DNA of 64,000 nt, taken from positions 147,707-211,706 of the forward strand of contig NZ_ATGG01000017.1 in NCBI RefSeq assembly GCF_000413855.1, given 5' to 3'. How positions within the stretch are numbered: position 1 is the first letter of the stretch; every line of letters starts with the position of its first letter. This document shows, piece by piece, positions 1 to 7,607 of the stretch. The position numbers and the translations under genes are program-made. This stretch comes from Acinetobacter gyllenbergii CIP 110306 = MTCC 11365. Its GTDB lineage: Bacteria > Pseudomonadota > Gammaproteobacteria > Pseudomonadales > Moraxellaceae. The notes beneath the pieces are model-generated. The model was not told where the DNA came from, ran no database searches, and worked only from the letters and a program-made list of their open reading frames with translations.

Positions 1-40
1 GGTCGTAAATTTCGCATGCTTGGCTCACTAAAAACATCAT

Positions 41-324
41 TAGGGTCTGCTGATACTTCAGCCATGCATTGCGTTATAGGCTAAAACCACACAAACAAGG
101 CATGGAACGTAGACAATGGCGATACCCTTGTCAAGTTTCATAACGAAGTTTGGGGAGGTTTTAGACATAACCCTTCGGGACAGGGTCATTTTTTGATGTT
201 ACAACGTTAGCCCGTATTCATTTAGAAGCACTAAATTTCATACGACCTGCCTTGTAACATCTAAAAAATGTCCTCTGTCGCAATGAGAGCTGTAGCTCGC
301 AAGGTGAAGTGCCAGCAGACCCTA
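41..324. repeat. MITE-like dispersed repeat, copy 1
   Basis: A 284-bp non-coding element bounded by a 12-bp perfect inverted terminal repeat, TAGGGTCTGCTG at the left and its complement at the right. The outer TA on each side could be a TA target duplication, as made by IS630/mariner-type transposases. The inner left half (about 60-170) is closely similar to 35315-35430, where a second copy sits. It contains no gene. It lies just downstream of the glnA terminator. Confidence 0.7.
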
Positions 325-384
325 TGAGTGTACATGAATTTCTTTAGAAAAAGCGCATGAGTTTCAATTCAATCAAAAACATAA

Positions 385-410
385 AAAAAGCTCGCCGAAG
401 CGAGCTTTTT
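385..410 (-). terminator. glnA rho-independent terminator
   Basis: Perfect 11-bp stem (AAAAAGCTCGC and its complement) around a CGAA loop, with U-runs on both sides. It lies 13 bp beyond the glnA stop codon and would work in either direction. Confidence 0.85.
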
Positions 411-423
411 CAATCTGTATGTA

Positions 424-1833
424 TTACAGGCTGTAGTACATATCAAATTCAACTGGGTGAGTCGTCGTGTTAAGACGGCGTACATCTTCAGTTTTAAGTT
501 CGATATATGCATCAAGCATTTCTTTAGTGAATACACCACCTTTCAACAGGAACTCATGATCCGCTTCAAGAGCAGCAATCGCCATTTCCAAGTTGTGCGC
601 AACTGTTGGGATTTTTGCTTCTTCTTCAGGAGGAAGATCATATAAGTTCTTGTCAGCAGCTTCACCTGGGTGGATCTTGTTTTGAATACCGTCAAGACCA
701 GCCATCAATAATGCCGCAAAACCTAAGTACGGGTTCATTAATGGATCAGGGAAACGTGCTTCGATACGTTTGCCTTTAGGGCTAGAAACGTAAGGAATAC
801 GGATAGAAGCCGAACGGTTACGTGCTGAGTAAGCAAGCATAATTGGTGCTTCGTAGTGTGGAACCAAACGCTTATAAGAGTTTGTACCTGGGTTAGTAAT
901 CGCATTCAACGCACGCGCGTGTTTGATTACACCACCGATGAAGAACAATGCCATTTCTGATAAACCAGCATATTCATCACCAGCAAACAAGTTCTTGCCA
1001 TCTTTAGAGATTGACATATGAACGTGCATACCAGAACCGTTATCACCAACCATTGGCTTAGGCATGAATGTCGCTGTTTTGCCATATTGATGCGCAACGT
1101 TCCAAACTGCATATTTGAACTGCTGAACTTCGTCCGCTTTACGAACTAAAGTATTAAAGCTCACACCAATTTCTAATTGGCAAGATGCAACTTCGTGGTG
1201 ATGTACTTCTACACGACCAGGGCCCATGATGTCTTCGATACGTGCACACATTTCAGCACGCATGTCTTGATGAGAGTCAACTGGAGGAACTGGGAAGTAA
1301 CCGCCTTTAACACGTGGACGGTGACCTGAGTTACCTGCTTCGTAGTCTTTACCTGTAGACCAAGCAGCTTCTTCAGCGATCAATGTGTGGCGCGCGCCAG
1401 ACATGTCGATGTCCCATTTTACTTCGTCAAAAACAAAGAATTCTGGTTCTGGACCAAAGAATGCTGTATCACCAATACCTGTAGATTTTAAATATTCTTC
1501 AGCACGACGAGCAATTGAACGTGGGTCACGCTCGTAACCTTGACCAGTTGAAGGCTCGATAACGTCACAAGTTACAACAACTGTAGGCTCAGCAAAGAAC
1601 GGGTCAAGAAAACCTGTTTCAGCATCTGGACGTAAGATCATGTCAGAAGCTTCAATGCCTTTCCAACCAGCAATTGAAGAACCATCAAACATTTTACCGT
1701 CTTCAAATGTATCTTCATCAATGGTATCAGCTGGGTAAGTTACGTGCTGCTCTTTACCCTTAGTATCAGTAAAGCGAAAATCGACCCATTTTGCGCCACT
1801 TTCTTTGATGAGTTGAAGGACCTTGTTCGCCAT
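424..1833 (-). CDS. glnA: Type I glutamine synthetase
   Basis: Makes glutamine from glutamate, ammonia and ATP in the cytoplasm; the central enzyme of ammonia assimilation, normally a dodecamer. The protein aligns along its whole length with E. coli GlnA: beta-grasp N-terminus with KMFDGSSI, metal and substrate motifs [15 protein letters not shown] and NRSASIRIP, and the adenylylation loop NLYDLPPEE carrying the target tyrosine. Length (about 469 residues) is normal. Possible starts are TTG at 1848, ATG at 1839 and ATG at 1833; I chose 1833 because GGAG lies 9 bp upstream of it. A sigma-54 promoter and NtrC-like sites lie upstream, so expression should rise under nitrogen limitation. Confidence 0.97.
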   Translation of the reverse strand: MANKVLQLIKESGAKWVDFRFTDTKGKEQHVTYPADTIDEDTFEDGKMFDGSSIAGWKGIEASDMILRPDAETGFLDPFFAEPTVVVTCDVIEPSTGQGYERDPRSIARRAEEYLKSTGIGDTAFFGPEPEFFVFDEVKWDIDMSGARHTLIAEEAAWSTGKDYEAGNSGHRPRVKGGYFPVPPVDSHQDMRAEMCARIEDIMGPGRVEVHHHEVASCQLEIGVSFNTLVRKADEVQQFKYAVWNVAHQYGKTATFMPKPMVGDNGSGMHVHMSISKDGKNLFAGDEYAGLSEMALFFIGGVIKHARALNAITNPGTNSYKRLVPHYEAPIMLAYSARNRSASIRIPYVSSPKGKRIEARFPDPLMNPYLGFAALLMAGLDGIQNKIHPGEAADKNLYDLPPEEEAKIPTVAHNLEMAIAALEADHEFLLKGGVFTKEMLDAYIELKTEDVRRLNTTTHPVEFDMYYSL

Positions 1834-1897
1834 GCTCATTTGCTCCAATGAAGTTTTTATGCACTTGTTAAGTGCGTGTTAGTTGTTGGTGTATAAT

Positions 1898-1914
1898 TAG
1901 CAATTATCATACCA
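1898..1914 (-). promoter_or_regulatory. Sigma-54 (RpoN) promoter of glnA
   Basis: Read on the minus strand, TGGTATGATAATTGCTA matches the -24/-12 pattern: GG and GC are separated by exactly 10 bases, with TTGC in the -12 element. The predicted start of transcription is near 1887, about 55 bases before the glnA ATG. The element sits in a larger dyad with arms TTGTTGGT and ACCAACAA. Confidence 0.7.
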
Positions 1915-1998
1915 ACAATTTCAAAGCATACCTAAAACATTGAAATTCTTTGCAGAAAAAATGCTTTAAGCTCCCTGTCCTATGCTTACTTTAATGCC

Positions 1999-2014
1999 TG
2001 CATTTTAAAATGCA
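1999..2014. promoter_or_regulatory. Candidate NtrC site, promoter-proximal
   Basis: Perfect 16-bp palindrome TGCATTTTAAAATGCA. It resembles the NtrC dyad (TGCAC, spacer, GTGCA) with a slightly shorter spacer. Its centre is about 120 bp upstream of the predicted sigma-54 start site. Confidence 0.5.
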
Positions 2015-2061
2015 CCATATTTAAACATTCCTATTTCAGTTCGTCCCTAAAAAAGACATAA

Positions 2062-2078
2062 TGAACCAAAATGGTGCA
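2062..2078. promoter_or_regulatory. Candidate NtrC site, promoter-distal
   Basis: TGAACCAAAATGGTGCA agrees at 15 of 17 positions with the strong E. coli glnA NtrC site as I remember it (TGCACTAAAATGGTGCA). Its centre is about 64 bp, close to six helical turns, from the proximal site. That suits co-operative enhancer binding upstream of a sigma-54 promoter. Confidence 0.6.
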
Positions 2079-2461
2079 ATACATATAACAAAGAACCAAT
2101 GTAGTGCCAATTACGCTTTTATTATTCGCGTAAATTGGCTTTTTATATCATTCTTTTCAACATCATTCCAATCAATTCATTTAGACTTTCGATTCACTTT
2201 CAGTTTTTTTTCTCAAGTGTTTCAATTACAAAAATTTATGATCAATTAACTGCTCATTTCAATAAACAAAATTGGCCTTTCATTCAGCCTTCAATGCTTT
2301 CAAAATTTCCCACATTAATGATCGGTTTTGTTATGATGATTTCCCGTTATCGCTAGAATAATCTTTTCTCTATTCAAGATAGATGAAAAAATAAAGCGCT
2401 CTGATCGGTTTATCGAATTCAATAGCACAATTAAGTGCATATCTTTCAAAAGGTTATAATC
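2079..2461. other. Intergenic region before trpG
   Basis: AT-rich spacer that must hold the trpG promoter and the far upstream part of the glnA control region. Short open frames here show neither Acinetobacter-like codon use nor a ribosome binding site. I see no further structure I can support. Confidence 0.5.
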
Positions 2462-3046
2462 ATGCTTCTAATGATTGACAATTATGACTCATTTACTTAC
2501 AACATCGTTCAATACTTTGGCGAGTTGAATCAAGAAGTAAAAGTTGTTCGTAATGATCAAGTGACATTAGAGGATATTGAGCGATGGCAGCCGAAATATC
2601 TGGTGATTGGCCCTGGTCCATGCTCTCCGAGTGAAGCAGGCATTTCTATTCCAGCCATCAATCACTTTGCTGGCAAAATTCCTTTGCTTGGTGTTTGCTT
2701 GGGTCATCAAGCCATTGGACAAGCCTTTGGTGGTCATATCATTCGCGCCAAAACCGTGATGCATGGTCGCCTATCCGATATGCACCATAGTGACAAAGGG
2801 ATTTTTAGCAACTTGCCATCACCTTTTGCTGCAACACGTTATCATTCATTGGTGATTGAGCAAGAAACTTTGCCAGAGTGCTTAGAAGTGACCTGTTGGA
2901 CCAATCAAGCAGATGGCACGATTGAAGAAATTATGGGCGTCAAACATAAAACTCTGCCTGTGGAAGGTGTGCAATTCCACCCTGAGTCTATTTTGAGCGA
3001 ACATGGTCATCAAATTTTCAAAAACTTCTTGGATATTTACGCTTAA
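2462..3046 (+). CDS. trpG: Anthranilate / aminodeoxychorismate synthase glutaminase subunit
   Basis: Class I glutamine amidotransferase that releases ammonia for anthranilate synthase (TrpE). In Acinetobacter it is described as amphibolic, also serving p-aminobenzoate synthesis with PabB. The opening [14 protein letters not shown] is typical. The nucleophile cysteine lies in [15 protein letters not shown] and the catalytic His-Glu in FHPESIL. Length 194 residues is normal. The ATG at 2462 is preceded by AAAGG at 8 bp; an in-frame upstream extension is ignored. trpD and trpC follow only after three unrelated genes. A good terminator follows, so trpG is probably its own transcription unit here. 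Confidence 0.95.
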   Translation: MLLMIDNYDSFTYNIVQYFGELNQEVKVVRNDQVTLEDIERWQPKYLVIGPGPCSPSEAGISIPAINHFAGKIPLLGVCLGHQAIGQAFGGHIIRAKTVMHGRLSDMHHSDKGIFSNLPSPFAATRYHSLVIEQETLPECLEVTCWTNQADGTIEEIMGVKHKTLPVEGVQFHPESILSEHGHQIFKNFLDIYA

Positions 3047-3077
3047 ACACGAGCATTTGATTACATCAAATATCCTG

Positions 3078-3108
3078 ACAGTCCATTTTTAATCAATGGG
3101 CTGTTTTT
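3078..3108 (+). terminator. trpG terminator
   Basis: Stem ACAGTCCAT / ATGGGCTGT (one G-U pair) with a 9-base loop, followed by a run of T residues. It lies about 30 bp after the trpG stop. Confidence 0.75.
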
Positions 3109-3403
3109 ATTTTGAACATATAAAAACAATATATAACTCATACATACGGTATAAATTTTCAGCATTAAACTTAATCTGAAAACTTACACTTAAAAACAAG
3201 TCATTCTTTTTCAATAATTAATCCACTTTTCACACGTTATAAAAAGTAAGTTCAATCCTCAATTTCTGTTTTGTCTGATTGCATTTTACTTTTTTAGATT
3301 AACTATAGTCATAGGAATGATTAAGTTTCAGGGCGGCTGGATGATAGAATCTAAGTCATTGTTCTTAGCATTCCCCCTGAATGATCTATCAGGATAACCT
3401 ATT
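3109..3403. other. Intergenic region before tcyP
   Basis: AT-rich region of about 295 bp that must contain the tcyP promoter. No convincing -35/-10 pair, operator, RNA structure or gene could be singled out. Confidence 0.4.
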
Positions 3404-4768
3404 GTGAATACCTTGGTTTTATTGAATATTATTGTTTTTGTCCTGCTCATGGCAGGATTGTTTTTTACTTATCGAAAAGACTGGAGTCTCTCCAAAAAAG
3501 TTCTGATCGGTATGGTGGTTGGTATCTTCTTCGGTTTAGCCCTTAAAGCGATCTACGGCGATAACCCTGTGCTTGAACACTCGGTTGCATGGTTCAACCT
3601 TGTGGGTAATGGTTATGTACAACTATTACAAATGGTGATCATGCCACTGATTTTCATCTCGATTCTAAGTGCGGTGGTGAAACTACACCAAACCACGTCT
3701 CTTGGAAAAATCAGTGTACTCGTGATTGGTATCTTGTTAGCGACCACAGCAATTGCTGCACTGGTGGGTGCAGGTATCACCAATTTATTTGGCTTAAGCG
3801 CTGAAGGACTAGTACAAGGCACCAAAGAAGCAGCACGTCTAGCGACCATTCAAAGCCAATACATTGGGCAAGTGACAGATTTAGATGTTCCAAAACTCTT
3901 GCTTTCACTATTCCCTCAAAACCCATTTGCTGATTTAACTGGTGTTCGTCCAACAGCGATCATTAGTGTGGTGATTTTCTCTGCATTTTTAGGTGTAGCA
4001 GCACTTAAACTGATGGATAAAGACACCGTCAATGGCGAAAGAATCAGACATGGAATTGAAGCACTGCAAGCTTTAGTGATTAGCCTTGTCCGTTTAGTAA
4101 TGCAATTCACACCTTATGGTGTATTGGCACTCATGACCAAAATGGTGGCAACAGCAAATGTTGCTGACATCGTTAAATTAGGTGAATTCCTCGTTGCATC
4201 TTATCTTGGACTTGCAATCATGTTCCTCGTACATGCACTGATTTTGCTGTTTGTACGCGTCAATCCAATCGACTTTTTCAAGAAAGTTTTCCCTGTTTTA
4301 ACTTTTGCTTTTACCAGTCGTTCAAGTGCAGCCAGTATTCCACTGAATATTGAAGCGCAAACCAAACAACTCGGTGTACCTGAAGGTATTGCCAGCTTCT
4401 CTGCTTCATTTGGTGCAACCATTGGTCAAAATGGTTGTGCAGGCTTATACCCTGCGATGCTGGCGGTGATGGTTGCGCCAACAGTGGGTATCAACCCGCT
4501 TGATCCATTGTGGATTGCTCAGTTGGTTGTCGTGGTGACCCTGAGTTCGATTGGTGTTGCAGGCGTTGGTGGCGGTGCAACCTTCGCTGCTTTAATCGTC
4601 CTCCCGGCCATGGGCTTACCGATTACTTTAGTTGCCTTACTGATTTCAATTGAGCCACTCATTGATATGGGTCGTACTGCTTTAAACGTCAACGGTTCGA
4701 TGACTGCAGGCACAGCAACCAGTCAATTACTTTGTGTTAGAAATCCACAACCCGATAATGATGCTTAA
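3404..4768 (+). CDS. tcyP: L-cystine:cation symporter, TcyP/YdjN type
   Basis: Inner-membrane dicarboxylate/amino acid:cation symporter (DAACS/SLC1 fold) that imports cystine. The sequence follows E. coli TcyP (YdjN) nearly throughout: an N-terminal membrane segment then [25 protein letters not shown], the hairpin motif [33 protein letters not shown], and the substrate region [20 protein letters not shown]. Length 454 residues against about 463 in E. coli. Start is GTG with AGGA 9 bp upstream. It stands alone between terminators. The cystine assignment rests on similarity to YdjN rather than to GltP. Confidence 0.88.
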   Translation: MNTLVLLNIIVFVLLMAGLFFTYRKDWSLSKKVLIGMVVGIFFGLALKAIYGDNPVLEHSVAWFNLVGNGYVQLLQMVIMPLIFISILSAVVKLHQTTSLGKISVLVIGILLATTAIAALVGAGITNLFGLSAEGLVQGTKEAARLATIQSQYIGQVTDLDVPKLLLSLFPQNPFADLTGVRPTAIISVVIFSAFLGVAALKLMDKDTVNGERIRHGIEALQALVISLVRLVMQFTPYGVLALMTKMVATANVADIVKLGEFLVASYLGLAIMFLVHALILLFVRVNPIDFFKKVFPVLTFAFTSRSSAASIPLNIEAQTKQLGVPEGIASFSASFGATIGQNGCAGLYPAMLAVMVAPTVGINPLDPLWIAQLVVVVTLSSIGVAGVGGGATFAALIVLPAMGLPITLVALLISIEPLIDMGRTALNVNGSMTAGTATSQLLCVRNPQPDNDA

Positions 4769-4782
4769 AACACACTGAAAAT

Positions 4783-4814
4783 AAAAAAGCCAACGCATGA
4801 TCGTTGGCTTTTTT
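4783..4814. terminator. Bidirectional terminator between tcyP and the M1 peptidase gene
   Basis: Perfect stem with AAAAAAGCCAACG on the left, a CATGAT loop, and T-runs at both ends. It lies between two convergent genes and can serve both. Confidence 0.9.
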
Positions 4815-4827
4815 ATAACTGAATAAA

Positions 4828-7527
4828 TTACAACTTCAACTGTTGCACAAGCGAACCATCTTGCTTCGCCACTAAGGACTCACACAGTTGGATTCGCTCC
4901 TTAGTCTGATTTAAACCACGCTCAACCCCAACCAGCTCTTTGGTTCTCGGTGCAAAGAAGGCATTCAATTGCGTCGCTTCCTGTTGTGAACAGGCTGCTC
5001 CACTAAACAATGCAGGGAATCGTCCTGCAGAAGACTTACCTAGACGATCAAATACAGCATCGTGATTGGTCTTAAACCATGACCAGAGTCCACCTTGTTC
5101 ACCGCTATAGCTATTGATTGCGTTAATCACGGTACGTACTTCACCGACTTTCACGCGTGGATCTAAAACTAACTGACGTGCCTGCTGACGTGTTTCCACT
5201 TGATTTGCTGAACCTAAGGCAGTGAGAATCGCCAAACGTTGGGTCGGTTGCGTGATGTGTTGTAACTCCCCCACTAAACGATCAAATGCAGGCTGTCCTT
5301 TTTCTTGGACACGGACTGCCAGAATCGTTGGCAATAATTCTGGGGTGAGCTGGGCAAAGTTCAGTTGCGTCTGTTCAAATAAAACATCGGATTGCTTTAA
5401 CAGTTTTTGGCGAACTTCTGGCACCTGAATTTCCAATGCAAGAAATTGGGCTAACTCACTCCGCCACAAGCTATCCTCAGCAGACTCACCTGCTTTACTC
5501 GCATAACCCAATTGATTCAATTTAGGTAGATACAAATTCGCAAGCACTTTTCTAAAATGCTCACGTTCTACCTCCGTCTTCAACACATGGCGTTGGATTG
5601 TGCTGAGTTGCTGAAACAATGCCGTACTAATTTGGCGGCTATCCGAGTTCGCAAACTTCTTGGCGACATCCACCACCGCCAAAAGGTTAATATCACCATG
5701 ATTAAATGCTGCCGAAACCGCATAGGCATAAGCCAATTGTTCAGTATTAGAAAGTTTCTCCGTCGCCGCAGTCAGACGAGCAAGCTCTGGTTCAGGCAAA
5801 CTAAATTGGTAATAGCCTGCCGCATCTGCATTTGGAATATACCAACTGTTAATACGTGCACCTTTGAGTTCAATTTGGGTATTGGCTTGGTCAATCAACT
5901 CACACTGAACTTTACTTGCAGCATTCGGAACTTCGTAACGTACACATAATGGTACCCCCCAAAGACTATTGGCATCGCCTTTAGAACCTACGGGTAAATA
6001 ACGCGTTTGTTTTACATTTAAAAAAACTTTATTGCCTTGTTGCTGTAACGAGGTGCTCAGCAAAGGTACGCCTGGTTGATCAATAAAACTTTTTACCGCT
6101 TTACTAAAGCGCTCAGCTTGACCAGATTGTTCTGCGAGAGAGCTAATTAAATCATTAGCGGTCGCACTGCCATATTGATGCTTGTGAATGTAATTACGCA
6201 CACCTTGTTTGAATTTTTCTTCGCCTAGATAGCTCTCAAACATATTTAAAACAGCTGCACCTTTTTGATAGGTAATGCCATCAAAAGCCGTTTGAATATC
6301 GGCATTACTTAAAATGGGTTGGCGGATACGGCGTACACTGACCAAGCTGTCACTTTTCATTGCGCCCGCTGTATCGACCACACGTTCAAGATCAGCATTA
6401 AATTCAGGATGTAATTGTTGGGTGATTTTACTTTGCATCCACGTGGCAAAAGATTCATTCAACCACAGGTCATCCCACCACGGCATCGTCACCACATCCC
6501 CAAACCATTGATGCGCTAATTCATGTGCATTGACATTAAATGAACTCTGTACAAAAGATACGGGAGAGTCTTTATCCAGCAACATTAAGTAATCTCTAAA
6601 TGTGATCAGCCCAGGATTTTCCATCGCACCCGCCGCAAAGTCAGGTGCAGCAAGTAAATCCAGCTTGTCGAATGGATATCCGAATGCAAAATAATCTTCT
6701 AGGGTTTTTAAAATCGCTGGGGTTTCAGACAAGGCATGCTGCATTTTTTCAGCCTTACCGTCTGGTGCAAGACCACGTAATTTGATCGCCTGCTTACGCC
6801 ACTCAGTCGCACTAATATCTGGACCTTGTTGTGCTTGCCAAGGGCCAACCGCCAATGCCAGTAGATAAGTTGGTAGCGGTTTGGTCGGTGCAAAGCTTAA
6901 CGTTTTCCAGCCCGATTTTTCGGCCTGTTCAGCGACTTGATTGGTATTGGCAAAACCTGAATATTTGCTTGGGATGGTTAAGCGAATATTAAATGGCGTT
7001 TTAAAGCGCGGCTCATCAAATGATGGAAAAGATTGACGTGCGCTGATCGCCTCCATTTGAGTCATGACATAAGGTTTACCTTCAAACTCAATTTTATAAA
7101 TACCATCCAGTTGCTGATCATAATCTGCATTGAAATCCAGTACTAAACGATATTGCCCAGCAGCTAATGTCTTAGCAAATTTAATCAGACTGACCCCATC
7201 GACTGCTGAAGCTTGCTCATATTTGGCCGTGGTTTTCTGCCCAGTTGCGGAGAGGATGCTGACGTCTTTTACCGATAAAGATTTACCATGAATCCACACA
7301 TGATCGGTTGCTTGGGTCAGTTTTAAGTGGATTGTGGTTTTACCGGTATAACTTTTTTGTGCAGGATCAATTTTAAAATCTAAATCATAAGATTCGGGAA
7401 TGGCCCATTCAGGTAATTTGCCGATTGGAATTTGTTCATTGCTATTTGATGCAAAAAGCTGTGTTGCAGAAAATGAAAGTAATGTTGTCAGTAGCAATTG
7501 TTTTTTAAATGAAGGTTTGACCAACAT
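4828..7527 (-). CDS. Secreted M1 family zinc aminopeptidase
   Basis: Metallo-aminopeptidase predicted to trim N-terminal residues from peptides in the periplasm or outside the cell. The start chosen begins MLVKPSFKKQLLLTTLL and gives a clean signal peptide ending near FAS; longer in-frame starts would bury it. Numbered from that start, the exopeptidase motif GAMEN is at about 300-304, the zinc motif HELAH at 335-339, and the third zinc ligand (glutamate of NESFATW) at about 358, all intact. A long helical ERAP1-like C-terminal region follows. It is about 80 bp downstream of a TonB receptor gene on the same strand, suggesting an operon. The natural substrate is unknown. Confidence 0.88.
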   Translation of the reverse strand: MLVKPSFKKQLLLTTLLSFSATQLFASNSNEQIPIGKLPEWAIPESYDLDFKIDPAQKSYTGKTTIHLKLTQATDHVWIHGKSLSVKDVSILSATGQKTTAKYEQASAVDGVSLIKFAKTLAAGQYRLVLDFNADYDQQLDGIYKIEFEGKPYVMTQMEAISARQSFPSFDEPRFKTPFNIRLTIPSKYSGFANTNQVAEQAEKSGWKTLSFAPTKPLPTYLLALAVGPWQAQQGPDISATEWRKQAIKLRGLAPDGKAEKMQHALSETPAILKTLEDYFAFGYPFDKLDLLAAPDFAAGAMENPGLITFRDYLMLLDKDSPVSFVQSSFNVNAHELAHQWFGDVVTMPWWDDLWLNESFATWMQSKITQQLHPEFNADLERVVDTAGAMKSDSLVSVRRIRQPILSNADIQTAFDGITYQKGAAVLNMFESYLGEEKFKQGVRNYIHKHQYGSATANDLISSLAEQSGQAERFSKAVKSFIDQPGVPLLSTSLQQQGNKVFLNVKQTRYLPVGSKGDANSLWGVPLCVRYEVPNAASKVQCELIDQANTQIELKGARINSWYIPNADAAGYYQFSLPEPELARLTAATEKLSNTEQLAYAYAVSAAFNHGDINLLAVVDVAKKFANSDSRQISTALFQQLSTIQRHVLKTEVEREHFRKVLANLYLPKLNQLGYASKAGESAEDSLWRSELAQFLALEIQVPEVRQKLLKQSDVLFEQTQLNFAQLTPELLPTILAVRVQEKGQPAFDRLVGELQHITQPTQRLAILTALGSANQVETRQQARQLVLDPRVKVGEVRTVINAINSYSGEQGGLWSWFKTNHDAVFDRLGKSSAGRFPALFSGAACSQQEATQLNAFFAPRTKELVGVERGLNQTKERIQLCESLVAKQDGSLVQQLKL

Positions 7528-7607
7528 AGGAGATCTGTCCTCTGTAGTTTTTAAAATAAAGAGATGCAGCAAATGGTGTACCACGTCGCTGCATCCACAC
7601 ATCATTG

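Noticed and set aside
2061..2356. Short open frames between glnA and trpG
   Set aside because: They lack ribosome binding sites, overlap the NtrC-like site and are biased to Phe/Ile/Ser as expected for translated AT-rich spacer.
3404..4768. Calling the transporter a glutamate/aspartate symporter (GltP)
   Set aside because: Motif by motif it follows YdjN/TcyP (for example [19 protein letters not shown]), which transports cystine.
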